Source of the DNA: Amycolatopsis suaedae
Lineage (GTDB): Bacteria > Actinomycetota > Actinomycetes > Mycobacteriales > Pseudonocardiaceae
Assembly (NCBI RefSeq): GCF_004214935.1
Contig: NZ_SFCC01000002.1
Location: 1 to 64,000 of the forward strand
DNA: 64,000 nt
Reading direction: 5' to 3'
How positions within the stretch are numbered: the stretch's first letter is position 1; each line of letters opens with the position of its first letter. The notes beneath the pieces are model-generated. The model had not been told where the DNA came from and did no database searches. It worked only from the letters and a program-made list of their open reading frames with translations. The position numbers were made by a program, and so were the translations under genes. Below are positions 11,909 to 20,037 of the stretch, in pieces.

Positions 11909-13006
11909 ATGGCCCACAAGCCGCTGACCGAGATCCAGATCGAGGGGTTCACCTCGATCCGTTCAGCGCGCGTGCGGCTCGGTCAGCTCAACGTCCTTGT
12001 CGGCGCAAACGGTTCCGGTAAGAGCAACTTCATCCAGGCATTCGGCCTCCTTGGCCGGATTGTCGATGAGGAACTCGGGTTGTTCGTCGGCCTCAACGGC
12101 GGTGCTTCGGCGTTGCTGAACGACACAGCAGCGCGGATCAAATTGGATCTGCACGCTGAGTCCAACGCCTATGAGGCGGTGCTTGTGGCGGCTGCCAACG
12201 ACGAACTGATCTTCGAGCAGGAGGTTGTCTACTACCAGGGCGAAGGGCACCCACGCCCGTGGAACCTCGTCGTCGGCAAGGGGAACCGCGAAACCCGGCT
12301 CCATGAGGAAGCTGAACGGCAACCGGGCCGGGTGGCCGCGCACGTACTCGAACTGCTCCGCGGCTGCCGCGTCTACCACTTCCACGACACCAGCGCTGAC
12401 GCGCCGGTGAAGCAACTGGTACCGACCGCCGACAACATCAGTCTTCGCTACGACGCCGGTAACCTCGCGGCGGTACTGCTGGCACTCCAGGAAAGCGACC
12501 GCGCCGCCTACCGCAGGATCGTCGGGGCGATCCAGCTAGTTGCACCGTTCTTCCGGGACTTCGTCCTCCGACCGGAGACAGGAGACCGGTTGCGGCTCCG
12601 CTGGCAGCAGCAGGGTTCGGACACGATCTTCTCCGCCAACCAGATGTCCGACGGCACGCTACGCTTCGTCTGCCTGGCCACGTTGCTGCTGCAGCCACAG
12701 CTTCCGGCGCTGGTGGTCCTCGACGAGCCGGAACTCGGCCTGCACCCCTTTGCCATCGTCCAGCTGGCCGGGCTCCTGAAACAAGCCGCCGTCCGCAGCC
12801 AGGTCCTGATCGCCACGCAGTCGGTGACGCTGATGAACCAGTTCGCCATCGACGACCTCATCGTCGTCGAGCGAGTCGACGGAGTGTCCACATTCGACCG
12901 GCCCGATCCCGACCGGTTCCGGAACTGGCTGGACGAGTACTCCCTCGGCGAACTCTGGGAGAAGAACCTGATCGGTGGACGACCCGGTGAAGGAAGTTCC
13001 TCCTGA
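11909..13006 (+). CDS. OLD/RecF-like AAA ATPase, putative defence module component
   Basis: A 365-residue ABC-type ATPase without a long coiled coil (COG4637-like). Walker A GANGSGKSN is at 32-40, the ABC signature-like SDGTLRF at 247-253, Walker B LVVLDEPE at 268-275, and ATQS serves as the switch. TAAAGT lies 6 bases before the ATG with no ribosome-binding site, so a leaderless message is likely. The next gene begins on the base after its stop. Lines 12061-12240 are 58-60% GC by count against 70% at 11281-11340, which suggests transfer. Layout matches the OLD and PARIS-type ATPase plus TOPRIM logic. The defence role is an inference. Confidence 0.85.
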   Translation: MAHKPLTEIQIEGFTSIRSARVRLGQLNVLVGANGSGKSNFIQAFGLLGRIVDEELGLFVGLNGGASALLNDTAARIKLDLHAESNAYEAVLVAAANDELIFEQEVVYYQGEGHPRPWNLVVGKGNRETRLHEEAERQPGRVAAHVLELLRGCRVYHFHDTSADAPVKQLVPTADNISLRYDAGNLAAVLLALQESDRAAYRRIVGAIQLVAPFFRDFVLRPETGDRLRLRWQQQGSDTIFSANQMSDGTLRFVCLATLLLQPQLPALVVLDEPELGLHPFAIVQLAGLLKQAAVRSQVLIATQSVTLMNQFAIDDLIVVERVDGVSTFDRPDPDRFRNWLDEYSLGELWEKNLIGGRPGEGSSS

Positions 13007-13672
13007 ATGGCTGACTGGCGTGGCCGCCTGCACGTCTTGGTCGAGGGACAGACCGAGGAGATCGTGGTGCGGCAGGTACTGGCTCCGCACCTCCAGGAGC
13101 ACGGCTGGTCCGTGACCCACTCGCTGGTCACCACGAAACGTCCTGTCACTGGACCGCCGCAGCGCGGTGGCGTGACCAGCTGGGCGAAGGTCGAACGTGA
13201 CGTCCGGTTGTTGCTGCGGGACACCGGACTGACCGCGCTGACCACGCTCATCGACTACTACGGCTTCCCGGAGGACGGCCCCGGCATGGCCACCCGGCCC
13301 AGCGGAACCGCGGTCGACCGGGTCGAGCACGTGGAGCGAGCGCTGGCCGATGTCATCGATGACCAGCGGTTTCTTCCCCACCTCGTGCTGCACGAGCTCG
13401 AAACGTGGGTGTTCGCCGCCGCCGGGCAGCTGGGCGAGCTCCGTGACGACACCGCGCTCACTGAGCGGCTGCGTGCCGACGTCAAGGAGGCAGGCGGACC
13501 AGAACTGGTCAACGACGACCCGCGAACCGCGCCGTCCAAGCGCCTCGCCGCCTACTGCGAGACCTACCTCAAGACCCTCGACGGGCCGATGGCGATCGAG
13601 TTGCTCGGGCTTCCGGCACTGCGCGCGGATTGCCCTCACTTCGACGACTGGCTGACGCGCCTGGAGGCCTGA
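13007..13672 (+). CDS. DUF4276 family TOPRIM-like protein, partner of the ATPase
   Basis: A 221-residue protein with DUF4276 hallmarks. VEGQTEE at 12-18 is the TOPRIM-like glutamate motif, LIDYYGFP at 81-88 supplies the second acidic site, and HELETW is at 129-134. TOPRIM-like folds coordinate Mg2+ for nucleic-acid cleavage in OLD nucleases and their relatives. The gene abuts the ATPase stop with no gap. By family knowledge the pair probably forms an ATPase-gated nuclease; the trigger and target are unknown. It ends just before a convergent gene, and I see no flanking integrase or direct repeats. Confidence 0.78.
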   Translation: MADWRGRLHVLVEGQTEEIVVRQVLAPHLQEHGWSVTHSLVTTKRPVTGPPQRGGVTSWAKVERDVRLLLRDTGLTALTTLIDYYGFPEDGPGMATRPSGTAVDRVEHVERALADVIDDQRFLPHLVLHELETWVFAAAGQLGELRDDTALTERLRADVKEAGGPELVNDDPRTAPSKRLAAYCETYLKTLDGPMAIELLGLPALRADCPHFDDWLTRLEA

Positions 13673-13676
13673 CCGC

Positions 13677-14414
13677 TCACGCCGCCGTGTGGGCCAGCCA
13701 GTGCTCGGCCAGGTCGCGGTCGCCGGTGACGGTGATCCGGTCGAGGGGCAGCCGCCTCGTGAACACCAGCAGCAGGTCGACGACCGGACCGGCCAGCGTC
13801 ACGTCCGCGGTTCCCGTCGCGCGCTCCCACCGCACGCCGTCAGGGGTGCGGGTGATCAGCCAGCCCGGGCCCGCGCCGGGGTCGAGCGCGACGGTCTGGC
13901 CGGTTCCCCGCAGCTCGGCGAAGGCCGGTTTCAACGTCGCCGTGACCGGGTCGGACAGCAACTCCAGCCACTCGCTGATGCCGTCGGCCGCCAGGTCCGG
14001 CGCGACGTCGAACGCGCCACCCGTGGCGAGCGCGGCGTCCGCGTGGTGCACGGTGGTGTCGTGCAGCATCCGGCGCAGCCAGAACCTCGCGGGTCCGTCG
14101 CCGAAGAACGTCCACACCGGCCGGTCGCCCGCGGCCAGCACCGCGTCGGCGAGGTCCGCGGCGCCGTCGCGCAGCCACTCCGCCCACTGGCCGGGCTCAC
14201 CGGGGTCGGCATCGAAGGGGTCCGGCACGGGGGTCGGCCCGGACCGGACGATGCTCGCCGACCAGCGGTGTGCCTGGCCGATGTGCCCGACCAGCACCCG
14301 CAGCGGCCACTCCGGGCAGGTGGGCACCGTGGCGTCCGGATCGGCGTCCGCCACCGCTTTCGCGAATCCGGCAGTGTGTTCGTGCAGTCCCTCGGCGAGT
14401 CTTTCGTCGTCCAT
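13677..14414 (-). CDS. Maleylpyruvate isomerase/DinB-like mycothiol-dependent-type enzyme
   Basis: A 245-residue protein of the TIGR03083 family. The N-terminal four-helix DinB-like domain carries CPEWPLRVLVGHIGQAHRW, the segment with metal-binding histidine in mycothiol-dependent maleylpyruvate isomerase, and DTTVHHADA supplies the other metal-site histidines. A small C-terminal SCP-like domain follows. Members are thiol-S-transferases or isomerases that use mycothiol, the actinobacterial glutathione substitute. The substrate here is unknown. Divergent from a MerR regulator across 41 bases, which probably controls both. Confidence 0.8.
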   Translation of the reverse strand: MDDERLAEGLHEHTAGFAKAVADADPDATVPTCPEWPLRVLVGHIGQAHRWSASIVRSGPTPVPDPFDADPGEPGQWAEWLRDGAADLADAVLAAGDRPVWTFFGDGPARFWLRRMLHDTTVHHADAALATGGAFDVAPDLAADGISEWLELLSDPVTATLKPAFAELRGTGQTVALDPGAGPGWLITRTPDGVRWERATGTADVTLAGPVVDLLLVFTRRLPLDRITVTGDRDLAEHWLAHTAA

Positions 14415-14455
14415 GGCCGTACCGTAGGAATTCCACCCGGCTGGAGGTTCAACCG

Positions 14456-15364
14456 ATGGTGACCGGGACCACATTCGGGATCGGCGACCTGGCGAAACGG
14501 ACCGGCGTTCCCGTCCGCACGATCCGCTTCTACTGCGACGAGGGACTGCTGGAGACCGTGCGCAGCGGCGGCGGCCACCGCCGGTTCGACGCGACCGCGG
14601 TCGAGCGGCTCAACCTGGTCCGGCGGCTGCGTGGCCTGGGCCTGGGCCTGCGGTCGATCACCGACGTCCTGGCGGGCCAGCGCTCGCTCGACGAGGCCGT
14701 GGCCGCCGAGCGCGCGGCGCTCGACCGCGAGGTGGCGACGCTGGTCTGGCGGCGTTCGGCGCTGCGCGCCGTCGAGGAGGCGCCGCCCGCCGACCGGGCC
14801 GGCAGGCTCGAACTGCTGGCCGCGGTCCAGGACGGGTTCGCCGCACACGACATCCTCGTCCGGCTCTGGCGCCCGATGACCACCGGACCGATCCCACCGG
14901 ACACCGCGAGCATGTTCCTCGACATCAGCGCGCCGCGGCCGCCGGAGCTGCCGACCCCCGCGCAGGTCGTCGCGTACGCCGAACTGGTCCGGCTCGCCGC
15001 CGACCGGGCGCTCGCCCGGGACCTGCGGGCCAGCACGCTCGTCGACCACGAGCGGATCGCCGACCTCGGTGCGCTGCATGCCGCCGTCGGCGCCGCCTGC
15101 GAGCTGGCATCCCCGCAGGTGGCGGCCGGGGCTCCGCCCGCGCCGGGCGCCGCGCTGGACCGGTTCGTCGCGGCCCACGCCACCGCGCTCGGCACCGCCG
15201 ACACCCCGGAGTTCCGGCGGAGGCTGAACCGGCGCACCGCCGCCGACCGGCAGCCGCGCCTGCGCCGCTACTGGCACCTCGCCGGCGAGATCACCGGCGA
15301 ACCCGCGCCGACGGGCGTCACCCACACCTGGCTGCTCGACGCCCTGGACCGCTCGGTGGCCTAG
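14456..15364 (+). CDS. MerR family transcriptional regulator
   Basis: A 302-residue regulator. The winged helix MerR domain is at about 7-75 (FGIGDLAKRTGVPVRTIRFYCDEGLL), a short helix follows, then an unusually long C-terminal region of about 200 residues, presumably effector-binding. GGAGG lies 8 bases before the ATG. The shared spacer with the mycothiol-type enzyme is only 41 bases, so any binding site must overlap both promoters. A thiol-reactive or drug ligand would fit the partner gene, but no conserved metal-binding cysteine pair is visible. Confidence 0.85.
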   Translation: MVTGTTFGIGDLAKRTGVPVRTIRFYCDEGLLETVRSGGGHRRFDATAVERLNLVRRLRGLGLGLRSITDVLAGQRSLDEAVAAERAALDREVATLVWRRSALRAVEEAPPADRAGRLELLAAVQDGFAAHDILVRLWRPMTTGPIPPDTASMFLDISAPRPPELPTPAQVVAYAELVRLAADRALARDLRASTLVDHERIADLGALHAAVGAACELASPQVAAGAPPAPGAALDRFVAAHATALGTADTPEFRRRLNRRTAADRQPRLRRYWHLAGEITGEPAPTGVTHTWLLDALDRSVA

Positions 15365-15436
15365 TTCGGCCCTCCGAACAGCCGCTGAGGACGATGTCCG
15401 AGAATCGGGGGGTCGACCCCGGCCGTAAGGACCAGC

Positions 15437-16663
15437 ATGAAAGACCTCACCGCGCTACGTGACGAGTACCAGCAGCTCCAGGCCACGGGCCTCAAGCTCG
15501 ACCTGACCCGGGGCAAGCCCGCGCCCGCGCAGCTCGACCTGTCCAACGCGCTGCTGGATCTTCCGGGCTCGGCCGAACTCAAGGCCGCCGACGGGACCGA
15601 CATCCGCAACTACGGCGGCCTGCAGGGGCTGGCCGAGCTGCGTGCGATCTGGGGCGACGTCCTCGGCATCCCCGCCGGTCAGCTCGTCACCGGCGGCAAC
15701 TCCAGCCTCGCGCTGATGCACGACTGCGTGGTCGCCGCGCTGCTCACCGGCACCACCGACGGACCGGCGTGGGCGGGCCAGAGCATCAAGTTCCTCTGCC
15801 CCGCTCCCGGCTACGACCGGCACTTCGCCATCTGCGAGCGGTTCGGCATCGAGATGATCACCGTGCCGCTCACCGACGACGGCCCGGACCTCGACGAGGT
15901 CCGCCGGCACCTGGCCGACCCGCAGGTCAAGGGCATGTGGTGCGTGCCGAAGTACAGCAACCCGACCGGCATCAGCTACTCCGCCGAGACCGTCGCCGAG
16001 CTGGCCGCCATGCCGGCCGCCGCGCCGGACTTCCGGCTGTTCTGGGACAACGCCTACGCCGTGCACCACCTCACCGACGACGAGGTGGAGATCGCCGACG
16101 TGCTGAAGCTGGCCGCCAACGCAGGCAACCCGGATCGCCCGTTCGTGTTCGCCTCGACGTCGAAGATCACCCTTGCCGGCAGCGGTATCTCGTTCTTCGG
16201 CGGCTCGGCGGCCAACGTGAAGTGGCTGCTCGGGCACCTCGGCAAGCGCACCATCGGCCCGGACAAGGTCAACGAGCTGCGGCACGCCCGCTTCCTGCCC
16301 GACGCGGACGCCGTCCGGGCACACATGCGCAGGCACCGGGAGATCATCCAGCCCAAGTTCGACGCCGTTCTGTCCATTCTGGACGAGGAGCTGGGTGACG
16401 AGAAGGGCGTGACCTGGACCCGTCCCGCCGGTGGTTACTTCATCAGCCTCGACGTGCCGGACGGCTGCGCCCGCCGGGTCGTCGAGCTGGCCGCCGAGGC
16501 CGGGGTCAAGCTCACCCCCGCCGGTGCGACGTTCCCCTACGGCGACGACCCGGCCGACCGCAACATCCGCCTCGCGCCGACGTTCCCGACCCTGGACGAC
16601 GTCGAGGCCGCCACCCGGGGGCTGGCCGTGTGCGTCCGGTTGGCCGTCAGCGAACGCGCCTAG
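15437..16663 (+). CDS. Aspartate aminotransferase, class Ic (AspT/Rv3722c type)
   Basis: A 408-residue fold-type I PLP transaminase. The active-site lysine is K243 in STSKITLAGSG, the pyridine-nitrogen aspartate D204 in WDNAY, and the asparagine N175 in YSNPTG. The N-terminus with LTRGKPAP is typical of the actinobacterial aminotransferase group that includes Corynebacterium AspT and M. tuberculosis Rv3722c, the main aspartate aminotransferase there. It makes aspartate from oxaloacetate and glutamate in the cytoplasm. AAGGA is 5 bases before the ATG. A 12-bp GGGGTCGACCCC palindrome sits at 15409-15420 upstream. Confidence 0.85.
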   Translation: MKDLTALRDEYQQLQATGLKLDLTRGKPAPAQLDLSNALLDLPGSAELKAADGTDIRNYGGLQGLAELRAIWGDVLGIPAGQLVTGGNSSLALMHDCVVAALLTGTTDGPAWAGQSIKFLCPAPGYDRHFAICERFGIEMITVPLTDDGPDLDEVRRHLADPQVKGMWCVPKYSNPTGISYSAETVAELAAMPAAAPDFRLFWDNAYAVHHLTDDEVEIADVLKLAANAGNPDRPFVFASTSKITLAGSGISFFGGSAANVKWLLGHLGKRTIGPDKVNELRHARFLPDADAVRAHMRRHREIIQPKFDAVLSILDEELGDEKGVTWTRPAGGYFISLDVPDGCARRVVELAAEAGVKLTPAGATFPYGDDPADRNIRLAPTFPTLDDVEAATRGLAVCVRLAVSERA

Positions 16664-16673
16664 AAATCGTTTG

Positions 16674-16710
16674 TCCTGGTCGCACGCACGTCGTTAGCGT
16701 GCGACCAGGA
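16674..16710. promoter_or_regulatory. 14-bp inverted repeat spanning promoter and start codon of MFS gene
   Basis: Arms 16674-16687 and 16697-16710 are exact reverse complements around 9 bases. The last base of the right arm is the A of the transporter ATG. A TTGTCC (16671-16676) and TAGCGT (16695-16700) with an 18-base spacer make a plausible promoter lying in the palindrome, giving a very short or no leader. It could be a repressor operator, or an RNA hairpin blocking the start. Confidence 0.65.
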
Positions 16711-17942
16711 TGACGAAACTGGGGCGGGACTTCACGAAGTTCTGGACCGCGAACGCGGCCACCAACATCGGCGACGGCGTCGCACTCGCGGCGGGGCCGC
16801 TGCTGATGGCTTCGCTGACCGACGATCCCCGGCTGGTGGCGGGCGCGGTGTTCGTCCAGCAGCTGCCGTGGCTGCTGTTCTCGCTGATCAGCGGTGTGTA
16901 CGTGGACCGGCTCGACCGGCGCAAGCTGCTCGTGCTGGTCAACCTGTTCCGCGGCGTGGTGATCACCGGACTCGCGGTCGCCGTCTGGTCCGGCAACGCG
17001 ACGGTGTGGGTGGCGTACCTGGCGTTCTTCCTGGTCGGCACGGCGGAGACGCTGGTCGACAACGCCGCGGGCGCGATCCTGCCCAGCCTCGTCCCCGACG
17101 CCGCGCTGCCGAAGGCGAACGCCCGGCTGGTCGCGTTGAACCAGGTCGCCAACCACTTCGTCGCGCCTCCACTCGGGGCGGCACTGTTCGCGCTGGCCGC
17201 CGCGGTGCCGTTCGGCGTGAACGCCGTGGGGTTCGTGGTCGCGGCGCTGCTGCTGGCGACCGTCCGCGGCGGTGCCCGCACCGTCGAGGAACGGCCGCGA
17301 CGGCCGATGCTCACCGAGATCGGCGAAGGCCTGCGGTACCTCGCGCGGCACCGGGTGCTGCGGATGCTCGCGCTGTCGATCTGCCTGATGAACGTCACGC
17401 TGATGGCCGCGTTCGCCATCCTGGTGCTGTACGCGCAGCAGCGGCTCGGCCTGAACGAGATCGGCTTCGGCCTGCTGCTGACCGCGATGGCCACCGGTGG
17501 CCTGCTCGGCGCCGGTGCCGCGACCTGGCTGCGGGGCCGGTTCTCCGACTCGGCGCTGCTGCGGGTCGGACTGATCATCGAGACGGGGACGCACGTGCTG
17601 CTCGCCATCGCCGAGACGGCGTGGCTCGCGGTGCCGACGATGGTCGTGTTCGGCTTCCACGGCGCGTTGTGGGGTGTCGTCGGCATGACCTGGCGGCAGC
17701 GGGTGGTGCCGGAGCATCTGCGTGGCCGGGTGAACAGCGTCTACCTGCTGTTCTCCGTCGGCGGCGCGGCACTGGGCAGCCTGGTGAGCGGGCCGATCGC
17801 GGCCGGCTACGGCATCACCGCGCCGTTCTGGCTGTCGGCGTGCGTGATGGCCGTGGTGACCGCGGTGGCCTGGCGGGCCTTCGGCCGCCACCTGCTGGTC
17901 AGGGCCAGCGCCGCTGCGGAGGGCGAAGCCGTTCCAGGGTGA
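16710..17942 (+). CDS. MFS transporter, EntS-like exporter
   Basis: A 410-residue major facilitator with about 12 helices, resembling the EntS/macrolide-efflux branch: FTKFWTANAATNIGDGV N-terminus, GVYVDRLDRRKLL after helix 2, and VLPEHLRGRVNS-type loop (VVPEHLRGRVNS) late in the protein. Such proteins usually export siderophores or drugs. The ATG lies at the edge of a 14-bp palindrome and no ribosome-binding site precedes it, so translation is probably leaderless and tightly regulated. Its 3' end overlaps the convergent amidase gene by 44 bases. The cargo is unknown. Confidence 0.8.
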   Translation: MTKLGRDFTKFWTANAATNIGDGVALAAGPLLMASLTDDPRLVAGAVFVQQLPWLLFSLISGVYVDRLDRRKLLVLVNLFRGVVITGLAVAVWSGNATVWVAYLAFFLVGTAETLVDNAAGAILPSLVPDAALPKANARLVALNQVANHFVAPPLGAALFALAAAVPFGVNAVGFVVAALLLATVRGGARTVEERPRRPMLTEIGEGLRYLARHRVLRMLALSICLMNVTLMAAFAILVLYAQQRLGLNEIGFGLLLTAMATGGLLGAGAATWLRGRFSDSALLRVGLIIETGTHVLLAIAETAWLAVPTMVVFGFHGALWGVVGMTWRQRVVPEHLRGRVNSVYLLFSVGGAALGSLVSGPIAAGYGITAPFWLSACVMAVVTAVAWRAFGRHLLVRASAAAEGEAVPG

Positions 17943-19269
17943 GCGCCATGCCCAGGAGCGCCGGATCGGTGAAGCGGCGGCCCGCCAGCTGGACACCGAC
18001 CGGCAGGCCGGCGTCGGTGTGCGTCCAGTTGACCGACACCGCGGGCTGGCCAGACATGTTGTACGGCACCGTGAACGCGATGTGCTCGAACGGGCGTGCC
18101 GGATCGTTCGTCGGTGACGCCCAGTCGAACGGCGGCGGGGGCACCGGGCTCACCGGCGACAGCACCGCGTCGAACCGCTCGGTCGCCCGCAGCGTGGCGA
18201 CGCTCATCTCGTCGATCCGCGCGTAGCCGCGGTAGGTCTCGACACCGGACAGCTCGGCACCGCGAGCGGCCCACTCGGCGATGTAGGGCAGCACCATGGC
18301 CCTGCGGGACGCCGGCAGGGCCGAGATGTCCGACCAGGCACGCACCCGCCAGAACCGGTCGAGCCCGTCCAGCATCTCGCGGTTCAGGAACGGTTCGACC
18401 GGCTCGACGACGGCCCCCTCCCCGGCCAGCGCCTCGGCGGCGGCGGTCACCGCCGACGCGATCGCGGGGTCCACCGGCAGTCCGGCCCCGGCGTCGAGCT
18501 GCAGACCGATCCGCAGCCCGCGCAACGACGGCTCACGCGGTGTCCAGTCCAGCTCGGCCGGCGGTAGCGCGAGGTGGTCACGGGGGTCCGGGCGGGCCAG
18601 CACTCCCATCAGCAGCGCCGCGTCGGCGACCGTCCGCGTCATCGGGCCGATCACCCTGCCGCGGTAGGCCGGGTCGACCGGCACCCTGCCGAACGTCGGC
18701 TTCAGGCCGACCACACCGCACCAGCCCGCCGGCAGCCGGATCGAACCACCGATGTCGGTTCCGACGTGCAGCGGTCCGTAGCCCGCCGCGGCGGCGGCCC
18801 CCGCACCCGCGCTGGATCCGCCCGGCGTCAGTTCCGGTGCCCACGGGTTGCGGGCCGCCGCGTGGAAGCTGGACAGGCCGGACGTGAGCATCCCGTAGTC
18901 CGGCATGGTGGTCTTGGCCAGCAGGACCGCACCCGCCTCCCGCACCCGCGCCGCGGCGGGCGCGTCCCGTTCGGCCGGCACCAGCTCGGTTGCCGCCGTT
19001 CCCAGCGGCGTCGGGACGCCCGCGCTGGCGATGTTCTCCTTCAACGTCAGCGGGACACCGTCGAGCGGGCCGAGCGGTGCGCCCTCCCGCCAGCGTTCCT
19101 CCGACGCCTTCGCCTCCGCCCGCACCCGGCACGCGTCGAACGCGTACAGCGCGCGCAGTTCCGGCTCGCGGCGCTCGATGGTGGCCAGCACCGATTCGGC
19201 CACCTCCACCGGCGACAGCGTTCCCGCCCGGTAACCGTCGAGCAGCTCGACGGCGGTCAGCTCGTTCAT
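17899..19269 (-). CDS. Amidase signature family hydrolase
   Basis: A 456-residue amidase with the Ser-cisSer-Lys triad visible: K77 in LTLKEN, S152 in GGSSAG and S176 in GTDIGGSIR. The family hydrolyses C-N bonds of small or large amides. AGGAGG lies 5 bases before the ATG at 19269. It is the last gene of the eight-gene unit running down from the solute-binding protein, 9 bases after the SDR stop. Its place there suggests it opens an amide bond in the imported compound. It lacks GatB/GatC neighbours, so a glutamyl-tRNA role is unlikely. Confidence 0.88.
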   Translation of the reverse strand: MNELTAVELLDGYRAGTLSPVEVAESVLATIERREPELRALYAFDACRVRAEAKASEERWREGAPLGPLDGVPLTLKENIASAGVPTPLGTAATELVPAERDAPAAARVREAGAVLLAKTTMPDYGMLTSGLSSFHAAARNPWAPELTPGGSSAGAGAAAAAGYGPLHVGTDIGGSIRLPAGWCGVVGLKPTFGRVPVDPAYRGRVIGPMTRTVADAALLMGVLARPDPRDHLALPPAELDWTPREPSLRGLRIGLQLDAGAGLPVDPAIASAVTAAAEALAGEGAVVEPVEPFLNREMLDGLDRFWRVRAWSDISALPASRRAMVLPYIAEWAARGAELSGVETYRGYARIDEMSVATLRATERFDAVLSPVSPVPPPPFDWASPTNDPARPFEHIAFTVPYNMSGQPAVSVNWTHTDAGLPVGVQLAGRRFTDPALLGMALTLERLRPPQRRWP

Positions 19270-19278
19270 CAAAACCTC

Positions 19279-20037
19279 CTACGAGGCCGGGGGTTCGTAG
19301 CGCCCGTCGACCGCGGTCCACCCGCCGTCGACGGCCAGCACGGCCCCGGTCACGAAGCTCGCCGCGTCGGAGGCCAGGTACACCACCGCTCCGGCCAGCT
19401 CGCTCGGTCGCGCCCACCTGCCGAGCGCGCTCTTGCTCGCGTACGCCCGGTACCACTCCGGGTCGCTCTTGATCTGCGCGGTCAGCGGCGTCTCGACCAC
19501 ACCGGGTGCGATCGCGTTGACCCGAACACCCGCCGGCCCGAACTCCGCCGCCGCGGTACGGAACAGCTGCACCAGCCCGGCCTTCGTCGCCGCGTACACG
19601 CCCTGACCGGGTTCGACGGTGGTGCCGCGGATCGACGAGAAGCCGATGATGCTGCCGTTCCCCCGGTCCACCATCGGTGCGCCGAACGCCCGCAGTACCT
19701 CGAACGTGGCACCCAGGTTCAGGCCGATGACCCGGTCGAACTCGTCCCTGCTGTAGTCGAGCAGCCGCTTGCGCACGTTCGTCGCCGCGGTCAGCACGAC
19801 GACGTCCAGCTCGCCCAGGTCTTCCGCCGCCCGCACGACGGCCTCGGTGTCGAGCAGGTCGACCTGGTAGGCCTCGCCGACTCCGGTCTCCTTCGCCGCG
19901 GCCAGGTCGCGGTCGGCACACACGACGTCTGCGCCGTGTGCGGCCAGCGCGCGGGCGGACTCGCGGCCGATGCCGCTGCCCGCGCCGAGCACCGCGACGC
20001 GACGGCCGTCCAGGCGGAACAGGTCGGCGTAGTTCAC
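19279..20037 (-). CDS. SDR family oxidoreductase
   Basis: A 252-residue classical short-chain dehydrogenase: GAGSGIG at 18-24, N107, S134/S135, and Y148-K152 in YAATK. The C-terminal end VTGAVLAVDGGW is typical of FabG-like enzymes. It would oxidise a hydroxyl to a carbonyl with NAD(P). The GTG start overlaps the stop of the aldehyde dehydrogenase gene as GTGA. In this operon it may make the aldehyde or ketone that the neighbour then handles; that order is an inference. Confidence 0.87.
   Translation of the reverse strand: MNYADLFRLDGRRVAVLGAGSGIGRESARALAAHGADVVCADRDLAAAKETGVGEAYQVDLLDTEAVVRAAEDLGELDVVVLTAATNVRKRLLDYSRDEFDRVIGLNLGATFEVLRAFGAPMVDRGNGSIIGFSSIRGTTVEPGQGVYAATKAGLVQLFRTAAAEFGPAGVRVNAIAPGVVETPLTAQIKSDPEWYRAYASKSALGRWARPSELAGAVVYLASDAASFVTGAVLAVDGGWTAVDGRYEPPAS

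Noticed and set aside
11871..13676. Prophage or integrative element around the ATPase/DUF4276 pair
   Set aside because: No integrase, attachment-site repeats or tRNA end flank the two genes; only the base composition is unusual.
15409..15420. GGGGTCGACCCC palindrome upstream of the aminotransferase
   Set aside because: Only 12 bp with no loop, in a GC-rich spacer; too short to call an operator or terminator.
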